Below are positions 51,372-59,913 of a DNA stretch of 64,000 nucleotides, one piece after another. A model generated the notes under the pieces. It saw only the letters and a list, made by a program, of their open reading frames with translations. It did not search any database and was not told where the DNA came from. Where the stretch lies: NCBI GenBank assembly GCA_043755595.1, contig JAYUSQ010000294.1:9938-73937 (forward strand), given 5' to 3'. This DNA comes from VFZP01 sp043755595 (GTDB taxonomy: Bacteria; Acidobacteriota; Terriglobia; Bryobacterales; Bryobacteraceae). Numbering within the stretch: the first letter of the stretch is position 1; each line of letters starts with the position of its first letter. A program made the position numbers and the translations under genes.

Positions 51372-51691
51372 CACGTTACGGCATGGTGTTGCGGGTCCGT
51401 CCCGAGCGCGAGAAAGAGTACATCGACTATCACGCCGCCGTCTGGCCGGAGGTGCTGGGTCTCATCCGCGAATGCCAGATTCTTAAATACTCGATCTATC
51501 TAAAGGATGGATTCCTGTTCGCCTACTTCGAGTACCACGGCTCAGACTACGCCGCCGACATGCAGAAGATGGCGGCCAGCCCAAAGATGCAAGAGTGGTG
51601 GGCCCTGATGGAGCCGATGCAGGATCCGATTCCTACGCGCAAGCCGGGCGAATGGTGGGCCCGGATGGACGAGGTTTTTCACACGGACTAG
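51368..51691 (+). CDS. L-rhamnose mutarotase-like protein
   Basis: A 107-residue protein of the RhaM/FucU-like mutarotase family (DUF718): MTRYGMVLRVRPEREKEYID, YHAAVWPEVL with the catalytic His, YSIYLKDGFLFAYFEY and MQEWWALMEPMQDPIP. It interconverts anomers of L-rhamnose or L-fucose. The four-base overlap with the dehydrogenase gene shows co-translation and suggests it supplies the anomer that the dehydrogenase oxidises. Confidence 0.92.
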   Translation: MTRYGMVLRVRPEREKEYIDYHAAVWPEVLGLIRECQILKYSIYLKDGFLFAYFEYHGSDYAADMQKMAASPKMQEWWALMEPMQDPIPTRKPGEWWARMDEVFHTD

Positions 51692-51694
51692 CCT

Positions 51695-52894
51695 TCAAGC
51701 CGACCGCGTGAAGATCTCTCCCATGCGTCCGGCGGCGATTTGTTCGTCGCCCGGTTCGTTCATGAACACCGTGAACTCCAAGCCCTGGCCGCCCGCCGCG
51801 CGGAGCACGGCGATGCGTGGTTCTCCGTCCCGCAGTTGCTTTTCGACGTCCCCGGTGGTTATGCCGCGGGCCTTCTCGTCCCATGTCACCTTGACCCGAT
51901 GGACGCGGCGAGTGCGGTCAAACGGGAGTTTTTCGGTCTTCAGTTTGAGCTTAGTGAATTCGCGGATCAAGTAGCCGGCCTGTCGCTCGCACTCGCGGTC
52001 AAGCGCGTCGAAGTCGAGTTTGGCATAGCGTTCAAGCGCGGCGAGCAGGCCGATCATTTCCTCACGGTTTACCTTCATCGCGCGGCCTTGCGAGTCCGAG
52101 TGCGGGCTGGAGTTGAGCCACGCGGCGGCGATCAGATCGCGGCGGCCGGCGAGGATGCCGGAACTCTGCGGCCCGCGAATGTGTTTGCCTCCACTCACGG
52201 CCAACAAGTCTACGCCGGCTGCGGCGAGATTGGGCACGTTGCCCCACGGCGGCAGCATGTTGGCCGCATCCACCAGCAGCGGCACTCCGGCCCGCTTGCA
52301 GAGTTGCACGCAGTCGGCGAGAGCGATGGGAGTCTCGTACTCCCAATCGTGACTTGAGCCGCCGAGGAAATACATGACCGCGCAATCCGGCGCGAGTGCG
52401 TTGGCGAGTTGGTCCTTCGTCTCGACATCGACGATCTGGAGGCCCGCGCTCCGCACCGCATGATCGTAGCCGTTGCGATGCGCCTTCTGGATGACGGCCT
52501 TCTTTTTCATGCCATTGAGGTCAGGCAGGCGGCGGATCTTGGCTTGGTCCGTCCCGGTGAGCGAGGCGTAAGTTGCCAGGGCGATCGCGCCCGCCGCGCC
52601 TGAAGTAACCAGCGCCGCCTCGGTGCCCGCCAGCTTCGCGATGCGCTCGCCGACCTTATCCTTTACCTCTTCGAGCATCACGTACTCGCGCGAGGCATCC
52701 GCCATGGCGGCGTGAACTTCGGGCGGCATCTTCGATGCGCCGAGCGTCGTCATCGTGCCTTGGAAGTTGATCACCGGACGGATCCCAAGCGACGCGTAGA
52801 TCGAGGGCGGCGGCGGTGCGGCAGCGGCAAAACGCGAGAACGGCCAAGCCGTGGCGAGGGCTTGGATCAGACGGCGGCGATCGGTTGTAGGCAT
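51695..52894 (-). CDS. SelA-like PLP-dependent enzyme, exported
   Basis: A 399-residue protein with a Tat-like leader (MPTTDRRRLIQALATAWPFS). The fold-type I PLP core is recognisable: PVINFQGTMTTLGASKMP, EAALVTSGAAGAIALATYA, GVPLLVDAANMLPPW and the lysine region VDLLAVSGGKHIRGPQSSG. It resembles the SelA/D-glucosaminate-6-phosphate ammonia lyase (DgaE) group. The leader suggests periplasmic action, which is unusual for PLP enzymes but seen in Acidobacteriota and Planctomycetota. The real substrate is unknown. Confidence 0.82.
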   Translation of the reverse strand: MPTTDRRRLIQALATAWPFSRFAAAAPPPPSIYASLGIRPVINFQGTMTTLGASKMPPEVHAAMADASREYVMLEEVKDKVGERIAKLAGTEAALVTSGAAGAIALATYASLTGTDQAKIRRLPDLNGMKKKAVIQKAHRNGYDHAVRSAGLQIVDVETKDQLANALAPDCAVMYFLGGSSHDWEYETPIALADCVQLCKRAGVPLLVDAANMLPPWGNVPNLAAAGVDLLAVSGGKHIRGPQSSGILAGRRDLIAAAWLNSSPHSDSQGRAMKVNREEMIGLLAALERYAKLDFDALDRECERQAGYLIREFTKLKLKTEKLPFDRTRRVHRVKVTWDEKARGITTGDVEKQLRDGEPRIAVLRAAGGQGLEFTVFMNEPGDEQIAAGRMGEIFTRSA

Positions 52895-52940
52895 CTTCAA
52901 TCGGCATTGTATCCGGTTCTGCTTTATCCTGAATGCTGAC

Positions 52941-53393
52941 ATGCCGACGATCTGGGATCCGAAAACACGCCAGGAACTACACGATCGCTTTGGGCGACTC
53001 ACGCCTGCCACCCACGCGGCCTGGGGCAAGATGAGCGCGATTCAGATGTTGCGGCACTGCACGATCGCGGTCGACATGATGCTCGGCGTCGCTAAAGTCG
53101 CACCTAAGAGCGGGCCTCTCCGCTTTGCGCCGCTCCGGTACTTGATCATCCATGTCTTGCCTTGGCCCAAAGGCGTTCCGACTGCGCCGGAGCTGATCAC
53201 GACGTCGTACGGCGGGAATTGGGATAACGATGTGCGAGCCTTGCGCCGTTCGATCGAAGCTATGGCTGCTCGCAGTTCAGGCGGTCGGTTTGAAGAGCAT
53301 CCGGCCTTCGGCAGGCTATCGGGCTCCGATCTCGGTGTGTTGATGCACAAGCACCTCGATCATCATCTGCGGCAGTTTGGAATCGGAAAGTAA
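52941..53393 (+). CDS. DUF1569 (DinB-like) protein
   Basis: A 150-residue protein starting MPTIWDPKTRQELHDRFGRL. Conserved points of the family are WGKMSAIQMLRHCTIAVDMM near the N-terminus and FGRLSGSDLGVLMHKHLDHHLRQFG at the end. The histidines suit a metal-binding DinB-like four-helix bundle. The function is not known. It lies between the convergent deaminase gene and the divergent SelA-like gene. Confidence 0.85.
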   Translation: MPTIWDPKTRQELHDRFGRLTPATHAAWGKMSAIQMLRHCTIAVDMMLGVAKVAPKSGPLRFAPLRYLIIHVLPWPKGVPTAPELITTSYGGNWDNDVRALRRSIEAMAARSSGGRFEEHPAFGRLSGSDLGVLMHKHLDHHLRQFGIGK

Positions 53394-53401
53394 GCCGTTA
53401 G

Positions 53402-53875
53402 CTAGACCTGCCGCACTGTGATTCCGGCTTCGGCGAATAGAACTTCCGTCAAGCCGAACTGGCGGTTGTAGTGCTCGCTTGAATACTGCTTCATACGTTC
53501 GGCCGCTACGACTACTTCGCGAATGCCGGCCTGCACGATGGCGCGGGCGCAATCCATGCAGGGCATGATCTCCACGTAGATGGTGCAGTGCTCAAGCGCC
53601 GTGCCGCAGCGGGCTGCGTTGTAGATGGCGTTGCGCTCGGCGTGCTCGATCCAGAGATACTTTTCCGGCCGCACGCGGCGTTCCGGGATGTCGTCGCGAA
53701 TGCCGCGCGGGAACGAGTTGTAGCCGGTGGTGCGGATCTCATGAGCGGGCCCGACGACGACGCAGCCGATCTGCGTGTTAGGGTCCTTGCTGCGCGCGGC
53801 GACCACCTTGCATATGTCGAGATAGTAGACGTCCCAACTGGGGAGCGCCCGTTGCGGAGGGGCTTCTTCGCTCAT
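53402..53875 (-). CDS. dCMP deaminase-like protein (ComEB family)
   Basis: A 157-residue zinc-dependent cytidine/deoxycytidylate deaminase. The metal and proton-transfer motifs are EHAERNAIYNAARCG (HAE) and MPCMDCARAIVQAGI (PCxxC). In the family it makes dUMP from dCMP for thymidylate synthesis. It is the last gene of the lysine operon, 4 bp after dapD, so it may be expressed with cell-wall precursor synthesis. Confidence 0.88.
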   Translation of the reverse strand: MSEEAPPQRALPSWDVYYLDICKVVAARSKDPNTQIGCVVVGPAHEIRTTGYNSFPRGIRDDIPERRVRPEKYLWIEHAERNAIYNAARCGTALEHCTIYVEIMPCMDCARAIVQAGIREVVVAAERMKQYSSEHYNRQFGLTEVLFAEAGITVRQV

Positions 53876-53879
53876 GGCG

Positions 53880-54722
53880 TTACCTCAGGAAATCTTCGAG
53901 GCGGACCTTGGCGTCGGTCTTCGCATCGCGGTACTTCACGATGACCGGAGTGTACAACGAGAGGCCCCAATCCTTGCCTGCGCCGTGCGTAATCGCACGT
54001 GAGCCTGCGACGACGACTGCTTCGGATGGAATGATGAGCGGCGTTTCGTCCGTGCCCGAGTAGACGGCGCCACGCACGAGATCGTAGACCGGCGTCGAGC
54101 GGTTCAGGATGACGCCAGTGCCCAGGACCGCGCGCTTCTTCACGATGGTGCCTTCATAGACGCCGGTGTTGCCGCCAAGCAGCACTTCGTCTTCGATCAC
54201 GACGGGCATCGCGCCGACCGGTTCCAGCACGCCGCCGATTTGCGCCGCCGCTGAGATGTGGCAACGTTGGCCAATTTGCGCGCAGCTTCCGACGAGCGCG
54301 TGCGAGTCGACCATCGTGCCGTCGCCGACCCACGCGCCCACGTTGATGTACATCGGCGGCATGCAGGTGACGCCTTTGCCGATGAAGCAGCCGTCGCGAA
54401 TGCTGGAGCCGCCGGGCACGATGCGGACGCCGCTGGCGGCCGTGAACTGGCGCACCGGGTACGTGGCTTTGTCGAAGAAAGGCTGGCGCTGCGCATCGAT
54501 CGACATGTCGACAATACCGCCCATGCGGAAGCCAAGCAGGATCCCTTTTTTCACCCAGGCATTGACGCGCCAGCCTGTTTCGCTGGAGGCATCGGGCTCG
54601 GCCGAGCGAATGGCGCCCGAGTTGAGCGCCTCCTTAAATTCCAGGAAAAGGCGCTGATGATCTTCGGTGTAGCCGCCTGGGGGCGCGGCGTCGAAGAGTC
54701 GTTCGATGTCAGTCTGCAGCAT
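53880..54722 (-). CDS. dapD: Tetrahydrodipicolinate N-succinyltransferase
   Basis: A 280-residue protein with the hexapeptide left-handed helix: CFIGKGVTCMPPMYINVGAW, DGTMVDSHALVGSCAQIG, SAAAQIGGVLEP. The ATG at 54722 has a GGAG site; a GTG two codons earlier is less well placed. It transfers succinyl from succinyl-CoA to tetrahydrodipicolinate in the succinylase branch of lysine and meso-diaminopimelate synthesis. The gene overlaps dapA by 14 bp. Confidence 0.95.
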   Translation of the reverse strand: MLQTDIERLFDAAPPGGYTEDHQRLFLEFKEALNSGAIRSAEPDASSETGWRVNAWVKKGILLGFRMGGIVDMSIDAQRQPFFDKATYPVRQFTAASGVRIVPGGSSIRDGCFIGKGVTCMPPMYINVGAWVGDGTMVDSHALVGSCAQIGQRCHISAAAQIGGVLEPVGAMPVVIEDEVLLGGNTGVYEGTIVKKRAVLGTGVILNRSTPVYDLVRGAVYSGTDETPLIIPSEAVVVAGSRAITHGAGKDWGLSLYTPVIVKYRDAKTDAKVRLEDFLR

Positions 54723-55623
54723 TCGCACTCCGGGTTTGTTGGGCTGGCAGGAGTCCTGAGTCCTGCAGGACGGCTCTGATCTTGGCGGCGCTCGCCTCGG
54801 TGGGCGGCACCAGCGGCAAGCGCCAGACGGGTTCGCAGAAGCCCATCATCGCCATCGCGGCTTTGACGGGGCCAGGGTTGGATTCGACGAAGTTGATATC
54901 CATTAACGGTAGGAACTTGCGTTGGATGGCGCGGGCCTCGGCGAAGTCGCCTGCGTTGGCATGGCGCGCCATCGCGGTCATTTCGGCGGGGATCTCATTC
55001 GAAGCTACGCTGATGATGCCACGTCCACCGAGGGCAATCAGCGGGATGGTGATCGAGTCGTCACCGGAGAGCACGATGAAATCGGCGGGCGTCTGGTGAA
55101 TCACGTTGGCCATTTGGCCGATGTTGCCCGACGCTTCTTTCACGCCCACGATGTTGTCGATCGCGGCGAGGCGCTTCAGCGTGGCCGGTTCGACATTCAC
55201 GCCGGTGCGGCCTTGCACGCTATAGACGACGATCGGAGACTTCACCGCGGCGGCCAACGCTTGGTAGTGCTGGTAGAGGCCTTCCTGCGTTGGCTTGTTG
55301 TAGTAAGGAGTGACCGAGAGAAGCCCATCGACGCCCATCGCTTCGAGCGCCAGCGCGAGCGCGATCACTTCGCGCGTATTGTAGCCGCCCGCTCCCGCCA
55401 GCACCGGCACTTTGCGCGGCTTGGCTTCTTCAAGCGTGATGGCTACGACGCGTAGATGCTCGGCGTGGTCAAGCGTGGGGCTTTCACCCGTCGTGCCGCA
55501 GGGCACCAGAAAATCTATGCCAGCGTCGATCTGCCGGCGCACCAAACGGCGCAGCGCGGCTTCGTCGAGCGATTGATCGGGCCGGAACGGCGTGATGAGC
55601 GCTGTTCCGCATCCGGTGAACAT
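54709..55623 (-). CDS. dapA: 4-hydroxy-tetrahydrodipicolinate synthase
   Basis: A 304-residue class I aldolase-type enzyme. It condenses pyruvate with aspartate semialdehyde. Visible motifs are GTALITPF, PCGTTGESPTL, SVTPYYNKPTQEG (Tyr of the relay) and NIVGVKEASGNI with the Schiff-base lysine. In VVYSVQGRTGVN the usual YNVPGRT is YSVQGRT, a small departure that keeps the Arg. It follows dapB after 18 bp in the operon. Confidence 0.95.
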   Translation of the reverse strand: MFTGCGTALITPFRPDQSLDEAALRRLVRRQIDAGIDFLVPCGTTGESPTLDHAEHLRVVAITLEEAKPRKVPVLAGAGGYNTREVIALALALEAMGVDGLLSVTPYYNKPTQEGLYQHYQALAAAVKSPIVVYSVQGRTGVNVEPATLKRLAAIDNIVGVKEASGNIGQMANVIHQTPADFIVLSGDDSITIPLIALGGRGIISVASNEIPAEMTAMARHANAGDFAEARAIQRKFLPLMDINFVESNPGPVKAAMAMMGFCEPVWRLPLVPPTEASAAKIRAVLQDSGLLPAQQTRSANAAD

Positions 55624-55641
55624 GTACCACCTCCAAAGAAT

Positions 55642-56325
55642 CTATTGAGCGGTTCCGAACAAGACGTCGGCGAAAGCATGGACGCCTTGTTTTCCTTTGA
55701 TCCAGGTTGCGGCCTTTAATGCGCCGCGGGCGAAGCCTTCGCGGCTCCGCGCGGTATGGCGCAACGTGATCGTGTCAGCCGCCGAGTCGAATCCAATTTC
55801 GTGTGTGCCCGGGTGCGCGCCGGCGCGGCTTGAGCTCTCGTCGATGCGGCGCGCGTAACCGGCGGCTCGCATCGCGGCGGTGAGTTGCAATAGCGTCCCG
55901 CTGGGCGCGTCCTTCTTGGCGCTGTGATGAATCTCCCACGCCCAGGCTTCGTACATCGCTTCGTCCTTGAGAAGCTCGGCGGCTTCGGCGGCCAGGCGCT
56001 GAAAGACGTTGACGCCGATCGAATAGTTGGCGCTATAGACTAGCGCTGCGTGATGACGCTCGAAGGCCGCGCGCACGCGATCAAGTTGCGGAAACCAGCC
56101 CGTCGTGCCACAGACCGTTGGGATCGCGAGCGCGGCGAGGCGCTCCAGATTTTCCACGACGGCCTCGGGTGTCGAGAATTCGATGGCGGCCTCGGGGCGC
56201 GTGGCGAGATCGGCTTCGGTCCAGCCGATGTCGAGCCGATGCGAGATGTTGACTTCGTAGGGCGCCGCGAGGCTCTCGATCATGCGGCCCATCTTGCCGT
56301 AGCCGACAATGGCGACGTTCATCAT
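55642..56325 (-). CDS. dapB: 4-hydroxy-tetrahydrodipicolinate reductase
   Basis: A 227-residue protein with Rossmann start MMNVAIVGYGKMGRMIESLA and the active-site motif EIHHSAKKDAPSGTLL (HH, K, and DAPSGT). It reduces hydroxytetrahydrodipicolinate with NAD(P)H. It is shorter than E. coli DapB (about 273 residues), with a reduced insert between the nucleotide site and active site, as in some other phyla. It overlaps lysC by 4 bp. Confidence 0.93.
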   Translation of the reverse strand: MMNVAIVGYGKMGRMIESLAAPYEVNISHRLDIGWTEADLATRPEAAIEFSTPEAVVENLERLAALAIPTVCGTTGWFPQLDRVRAAFERHHAALVYSANYSIGVNVFQRLAAEAAELLKDEAMYEAWAWEIHHSAKKDAPSGTLLQLTAAMRAAGYARRIDESSSRAGAHPGTHEIGFDSAADTITLRHTARSREGFARGALKAATWIKGKQGVHAFADVLFGTAQ

Positions 56326-57680
56326 GCAGCGGATCGCCTTTCAAATACCTTCGGGTCGGGCTCAGTGAAAAATTCGCGGTGGAGAGCCGTGACGCTCGAC
56401 ACGAGATCCCGTGAGGCTACCACGAAGCTGAGGTTCAGGTTGGACGCGCCCTGGCTAATCATTCGGATTTTCGCGCCATTCATCGCGGTGAACACCCGCC
56501 CGGCGACACCGCGCGAGGCTCCGATGTTGTCGCCCACCATGCAGATGATGGCTTGATCGGTTTCAACGGAAGCTTCGGCGAACTCGCGCAGCTCAGCCAG
56601 AATCATGTCGATGCGCTGCGGATTGTCGATGGTCAGGGAGACGCTGATTTCGCTCGTCGCAACCATGTCGACTGGCGTTTCGTAGCGATCGAACACCTCG
56701 AAGATACGGCGTAGAAAGCCGTGCGCCATCAGCATACGAGTGGACCGGATGTGAACGGAGACGATGCCCTGTTTGCACGCGATCGCTTTGAACGTGTTCG
56801 CGCACGGGACTGTTTCGGCGACGATGCGTGTGCCCTCCGATTCCGGGCGGCGGGAGTTGAGGATGAGTACCGGGATGTTCTTTTCGACCGCGGGAAGCAC
56901 CGTGGATGGATGCAAAACCTTGGCGCCGAAGTAGGCGAGTTCAGCGGCTTCGCCGAACGAGATGGCCTTGAGGCGATGGCCGATGTCGGCAATGCGCGGG
57001 TCACAGGTGAGCATCCCGTCGACGTCGGTCCAGATTTGAATTTCTTCGGCTTCGAGGCCGGCGCCGATGATCGAGGCCGAAAAGTCCGAGCCTCCACGGC
57101 CCAGCGTCGTAGTGACGCCGGCGGCAGTGGAACCGATGAAGCCGCCCATGACGACGACCTGTTGCCGCGCGATGGGCGCTAGCCCGGATTGGAGGCGCTC
57201 GAAGGTCTCCGGGTAGAGCGGCGCGGCTTGGGTGTGGCGGCCATCGGTCACCACGTAGTCTCGCGAGTCCGCCTGCACGGCGTCGAGCCCATTGGCGCGA
57301 AAGCGTTCGGCGACGATCAAGCTGGACAGGCGTTCGCCGTAGGCCGAGATGGCGTCGACGGAGCGGGGCGTCAGTTCACCCAAAATCGCGAGGCCCTGAA
57401 CGAGTTCAGCGAGTTCATGGAAGTGCGTTTCGATCACGCCTCCGACGGGACCGCCTTCGTTGAGCGTGTAGGCTTTGAGTTCGGCGAGTTGCTGGAGGGC
57501 GCTCGCACGGTCACCGCTGACGGCGCTTTGAGCGATCGCGAGCAGGCGATTGGTGGTCTTGCCCATGGCCGACACAACCACCATGGGATTGCGCGCGAGG
57601 CGTGATCGAACGATTGCCGCGACGCGGTCTATCGCAGTAGCAGATTCGACGGATGAGCCGCCGAACTTCATGACGATCAT
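56322..57680 (-). CDS. lysC: Aspartate kinase
   Basis: A 452-residue protein. The catalytic domain starts MIVMKFGGSSVESATAIDRV, with GGFIGSTAAGVTTTLGRGGSDFSAS and IWTDVDGMLTCDPR. Two ACT domains follow (IRSTRMLMAHGFLRRIFEVF, CMVGDNIGASRGVAGRVFTAMNG), which bind lysine or threonine for feedback control. The ATG at 57680 puts KFGGS at the N-terminus as expected; an ATG 20 codons earlier lies in repeat-derived sequence. It is the first committed step of the aspartate pathway. Confidence 0.95.
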   Translation of the reverse strand: MIVMKFGGSSVESATAIDRVAAIVRSRLARNPMVVVSAMGKTTNRLLAIAQSAVSGDRASALQQLAELKAYTLNEGGPVGGVIETHFHELAELVQGLAILGELTPRSVDAISAYGERLSSLIVAERFRANGLDAVQADSRDYVVTDGRHTQAAPLYPETFERLQSGLAPIARQQVVVMGGFIGSTAAGVTTTLGRGGSDFSASIIGAGLEAEEIQIWTDVDGMLTCDPRIADIGHRLKAISFGEAAELAYFGAKVLHPSTVLPAVEKNIPVLILNSRRPESEGTRIVAETVPCANTFKAIACKQGIVSVHIRSTRMLMAHGFLRRIFEVFDRYETPVDMVATSEISVSLTIDNPQRIDMILAELREFAEASVETDQAIICMVGDNIGASRGVAGRVFTAMNGAKIRMISQGASNLNLSFVVASRDLVSSVTALHREFFTEPDPKVFERRSAA

Positions 57681-57700
57681 GGGTTCGTTCCCGGACGGCC

Positions 57701-57740
57701 GGCGGGACTGAAGTCCCGCGCAAGCTGAAGCTTGCCCCAC
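57701..57740. repeat. Double-hairpin repeat B, copy 2
   Basis: CGGGACT-GA-AGTCCCG and GCAAGCT-GA-AGCTTGC are two adjacent near-perfect hairpins. The unit is the reverse complement of the type at 48911-48950. It fills the spacer between asd and lysC inside the lysine operon, so it would be transcribed with these genes. Confidence 0.65.
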
Positions 57741-57741
57741 A

Positions 57742-58791
57742 TTAGTCCAGCATCCCTTCGGTGCGCATCAGTTCAGCATTGAGAACGGCCGCGCCCGCCG
57801 CGCCTCGAATGGTGTTGTGGCCGAGCGCGATGAACTTGTAGTCGAAGACCGGGCAGGGGCGAAGGCGGCCGACAAAGACAGCCATGCCGCGTTCCCGTTC
57901 CGCATCGCGGCGAGGTTGTGGGCGATCATTCTGCGGCATGTAGATAACCGGATATTTCGGGGCGCTTGGGAGATTGCGTTCCTGCGGAATGCCGCGATAA
58001 GCGGCGAACGCGGCCAGGATATCCTTCTCCGAGGGCTTCGAAGAAAATTCGGCCGACACTGTGACGGTGTGGCCATCGACGACCGGCACGCGATTGCAGT
58101 GAGCGCTCACTTTGACCGGATGCGGCGTGAAGGCGCCGTTCATGAAGCCGCCCAGAATTTTTTGGGTCTCGGTCTCCATCTTCTCTTCTTCGCTGCCGAT
58201 GTAGGGGACGACGTTGGCCGTGATGTCCATCGAAGGGACGCCCGGATATCCTGCACCCGAGATGGCTTGCATCGTCGTGACCACGGTGCGAACCAGTCCG
58301 AATTGGCAGAGCGGCGCGAGGCCCAGCGTCAGCACAATGGTGGAGCAGTTGGGATTGGTCGCGATCTGTCCGGACCAGCCACGCACCTTACGCTGGTGAG
58401 CGATGACGCCAAGGTGATCGGGATTGATCTCCGGCACCAGCAGCGGCACGTCGGCTTCCATGCGATGGTTGCGCGAGTTGGACACAACGACATGGCCCGC
58501 ATTGGCGAAGGCTTGCTCGATTTCGGTGGCGACAGAAGAATCGGTCGCGGAGAAAACAAGCTTCGGCGCATTGCCCGGCTTGCATTCGGTGACCATCAGG
58601 TCCGCGACGGATTCGGGCATCGCGCCTTCAAGACGCCACGCGGTGGCATCGCGATACTTCTTGCCGGCCGACCGGTCACTGGCGCCGACCCACTTGATTT
58701 CAAACCAAGGGTGATCGGCCAGGAAACGGACAAAATGCTGGCCCACCATGCCGGTGGCCCCGAGAACTCCGACTGCAATCTTCGATGACAT
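57742..58791 (-). CDS. asd: Aspartate-semialdehyde dehydrogenase
   Basis: A 349-residue protein starting MSSKIAVGVLGATGMVGQHF. The catalytic cysteine lies in IATNPNCSTIVLTLGL; other signature regions are LVFSATDSSVA, VSNSRNHRMEADVPLLVPEI, AISGAGYPGV and VKVSAHCNRVPVVDGHTV. It reduces aspartyl phosphate to the semialdehyde. The sequence is of the archaeal/fungal-type branch, which is common outside Proteobacteria. The gene is 12 bp after the M20 peptidase gene. Confidence 0.95.
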   Translation of the reverse strand: MSSKIAVGVLGATGMVGQHFVRFLADHPWFEIKWVGASDRSAGKKYRDATAWRLEGAMPESVADLMVTECKPGNAPKLVFSATDSSVATEIEQAFANAGHVVVSNSRNHRMEADVPLLVPEINPDHLGVIAHQRKVRGWSGQIATNPNCSTIVLTLGLAPLCQFGLVRTVVTTMQAISGAGYPGVPSMDITANVVPYIGSEEEKMETETQKILGGFMNGAFTPHPVKVSAHCNRVPVVDGHTVTVSAEFSSKPSEKDILAAFAAYRGIPQERNLPSAPKYPVIYMPQNDRPQPRRDAERERGMAVFVGRLRPCPVFDYKFIALGHNTIRGAAGAAVLNAELMRTEGMLD

Positions 58792-58803
58792 AAATTTCTC
58801 TCG

Positions 58804-59811
58804 CTAGCCCGCAAGGAGGCTTTTCACTAGATGTTGGTACAGCGCGATGGCGTCCACTAATTCCCGCTTGGGAACGCGCTCTTCGGAGGTGTGGGCGACA
58901 TGAATCGTGCCCGGCCCGAGGAGCAACGGTTTGCCCCATTTCCCGTCAAAGGCGGGAATGTCGGTGGTGTAGGCGACGACTGTGGTCGGGATACCCGGAA
59001 CCGATTCCAGGTGAATCGCGGGGATGCAAAGGACTTCGTTGGCATCGGCCAGACCTTCACAAGCCGCGACGACCGCAGCTTTCGTGGACGCCGGATCGTT
59101 CACCAGACGGATCATGATTTCCGCCTTGGCGTGGTCCGGAATCACATTGGGCGCACGGCCTCCGCCGATGATTCCGATGTTCATGGTGCTGTGGCCAAGC
59201 GTCAGATCCGTGGGCAGCTTGATGGCGCGCAACGCGGCCAAGGCATCGAGGAGTTTCTCAATGGCCGACTCGCCCAACTCAGGGTAGGCCGAATGCGCCA
59301 TGCGGCCATGGGCGACGATCTCGTAACGCAGTGCGCCTTTGCTGCCAAGGGCCAAACGATTCGACGTCGGCTCACCGTTGATGATGAAGCGCGAGCCGCG
59401 CGGATGGCGTGCCGCTTCGTAGGCGCCGGCGGAGTTCCGCTCTTCACCGACGACGAACAACAACCCGAAGTTGCGTGTGCCCTGCTCCAGCAATTGCTCG
59501 GCGGCGAGCAGCATGGAAGCGATGATGCCTTTGACGTCGCACGCGCCGCGGCCCCAGATGTTTTCGTCATCCTCGCTCGAAGCGATGAACGGCGGGACCG
59601 TATCCTGATGCGTCGAGAGCGTGACGCGCGGTTCCCCGAAAGTTGCCAGCACGTTGAAGCGCCGCTCCGCCACGGGCATGCGCTCGACCGAGCCCTGAAA
59701 CTTTTCGGCGAGCTGGCTCAGATAGGCGAAGAGAAACTCGCCCACCTCATACTCATTAGGCGTGACGGAGTCAATATCGATCAGTTGCCGCGTTAGTTCA
59801 AATACACGCAT
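58804..59811 (-). CDS. M20-family deacylase, probably DapE-like
   Basis: A 335-residue zinc amidohydrolase starting MRVFELTRQLIDIDSVTPNE. Metal ligands are visible in TLSTHQDTVPPF (His), IWGRGACDVKGII (Asp) and VVGEERNSAGA (catalytic Glu pair); a later His in HVAHTSEERV completes the site. In an operon with dapD, a succinyl-diaminopimelate desuccinylase is the expected partner, so dapE is the best guess. Acetylornithine deacetylase cannot be excluded. It is the first gene of the operon. Confidence 0.8.
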   Translation of the reverse strand: MRVFELTRQLIDIDSVTPNEYEVGEFLFAYLSQLAEKFQGSVERMPVAERRFNVLATFGEPRVTLSTHQDTVPPFIASSEDDENIWGRGACDVKGIIASMLLAAEQLLEQGTRNFGLLFVVGEERNSAGAYEAARHPRGSRFIINGEPTSNRLALGSKGALRYEIVAHGRMAHSAYPELGESAIEKLLDALAALRAIKLPTDLTLGHSTMNIGIIGGGRAPNVIPDHAKAEIMIRLVNDPASTKAAVVAACEGLADANEVLCIPAIHLESVPGIPTTVVAYTTDIPAFDGKWGKPLLLGPGTIHVAHTSEERVPKRELVDAIALYQHLVKSLLAG

Positions 59812-59874
59812 AGCGTTGCTCACAATCGCGATCCGGGGGAGGTTCGAGGACGAGAAGGAAGGGCGCCTACACAT

Positions 59875-59913
59875 GAAGAGCAGGGCAGCGGCAGGGCTGC
59901 GGGTCCACTCTTC
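59875..59913. other. Composite hairpin upstream of the lysine operon
   Basis: GAAGAG (59875-59880) and CTCTTC (59908-59913) enclose GCAGC-GGCAGG-GCTGC, giving a two-part stem. It lies about 65 bp before the start of the M20 gene on the opposite strand, so it would form in the 5' leader if transcription starts upstream of it. It does not match a known lysine riboswitch. A regulatory role is inference. Confidence 0.25.

Noticed and set aside
57817..59796. Long plus-strand frames across asd and the M20 gene
   Set aside because: They are shadows of well-identified minus-strand enzymes.
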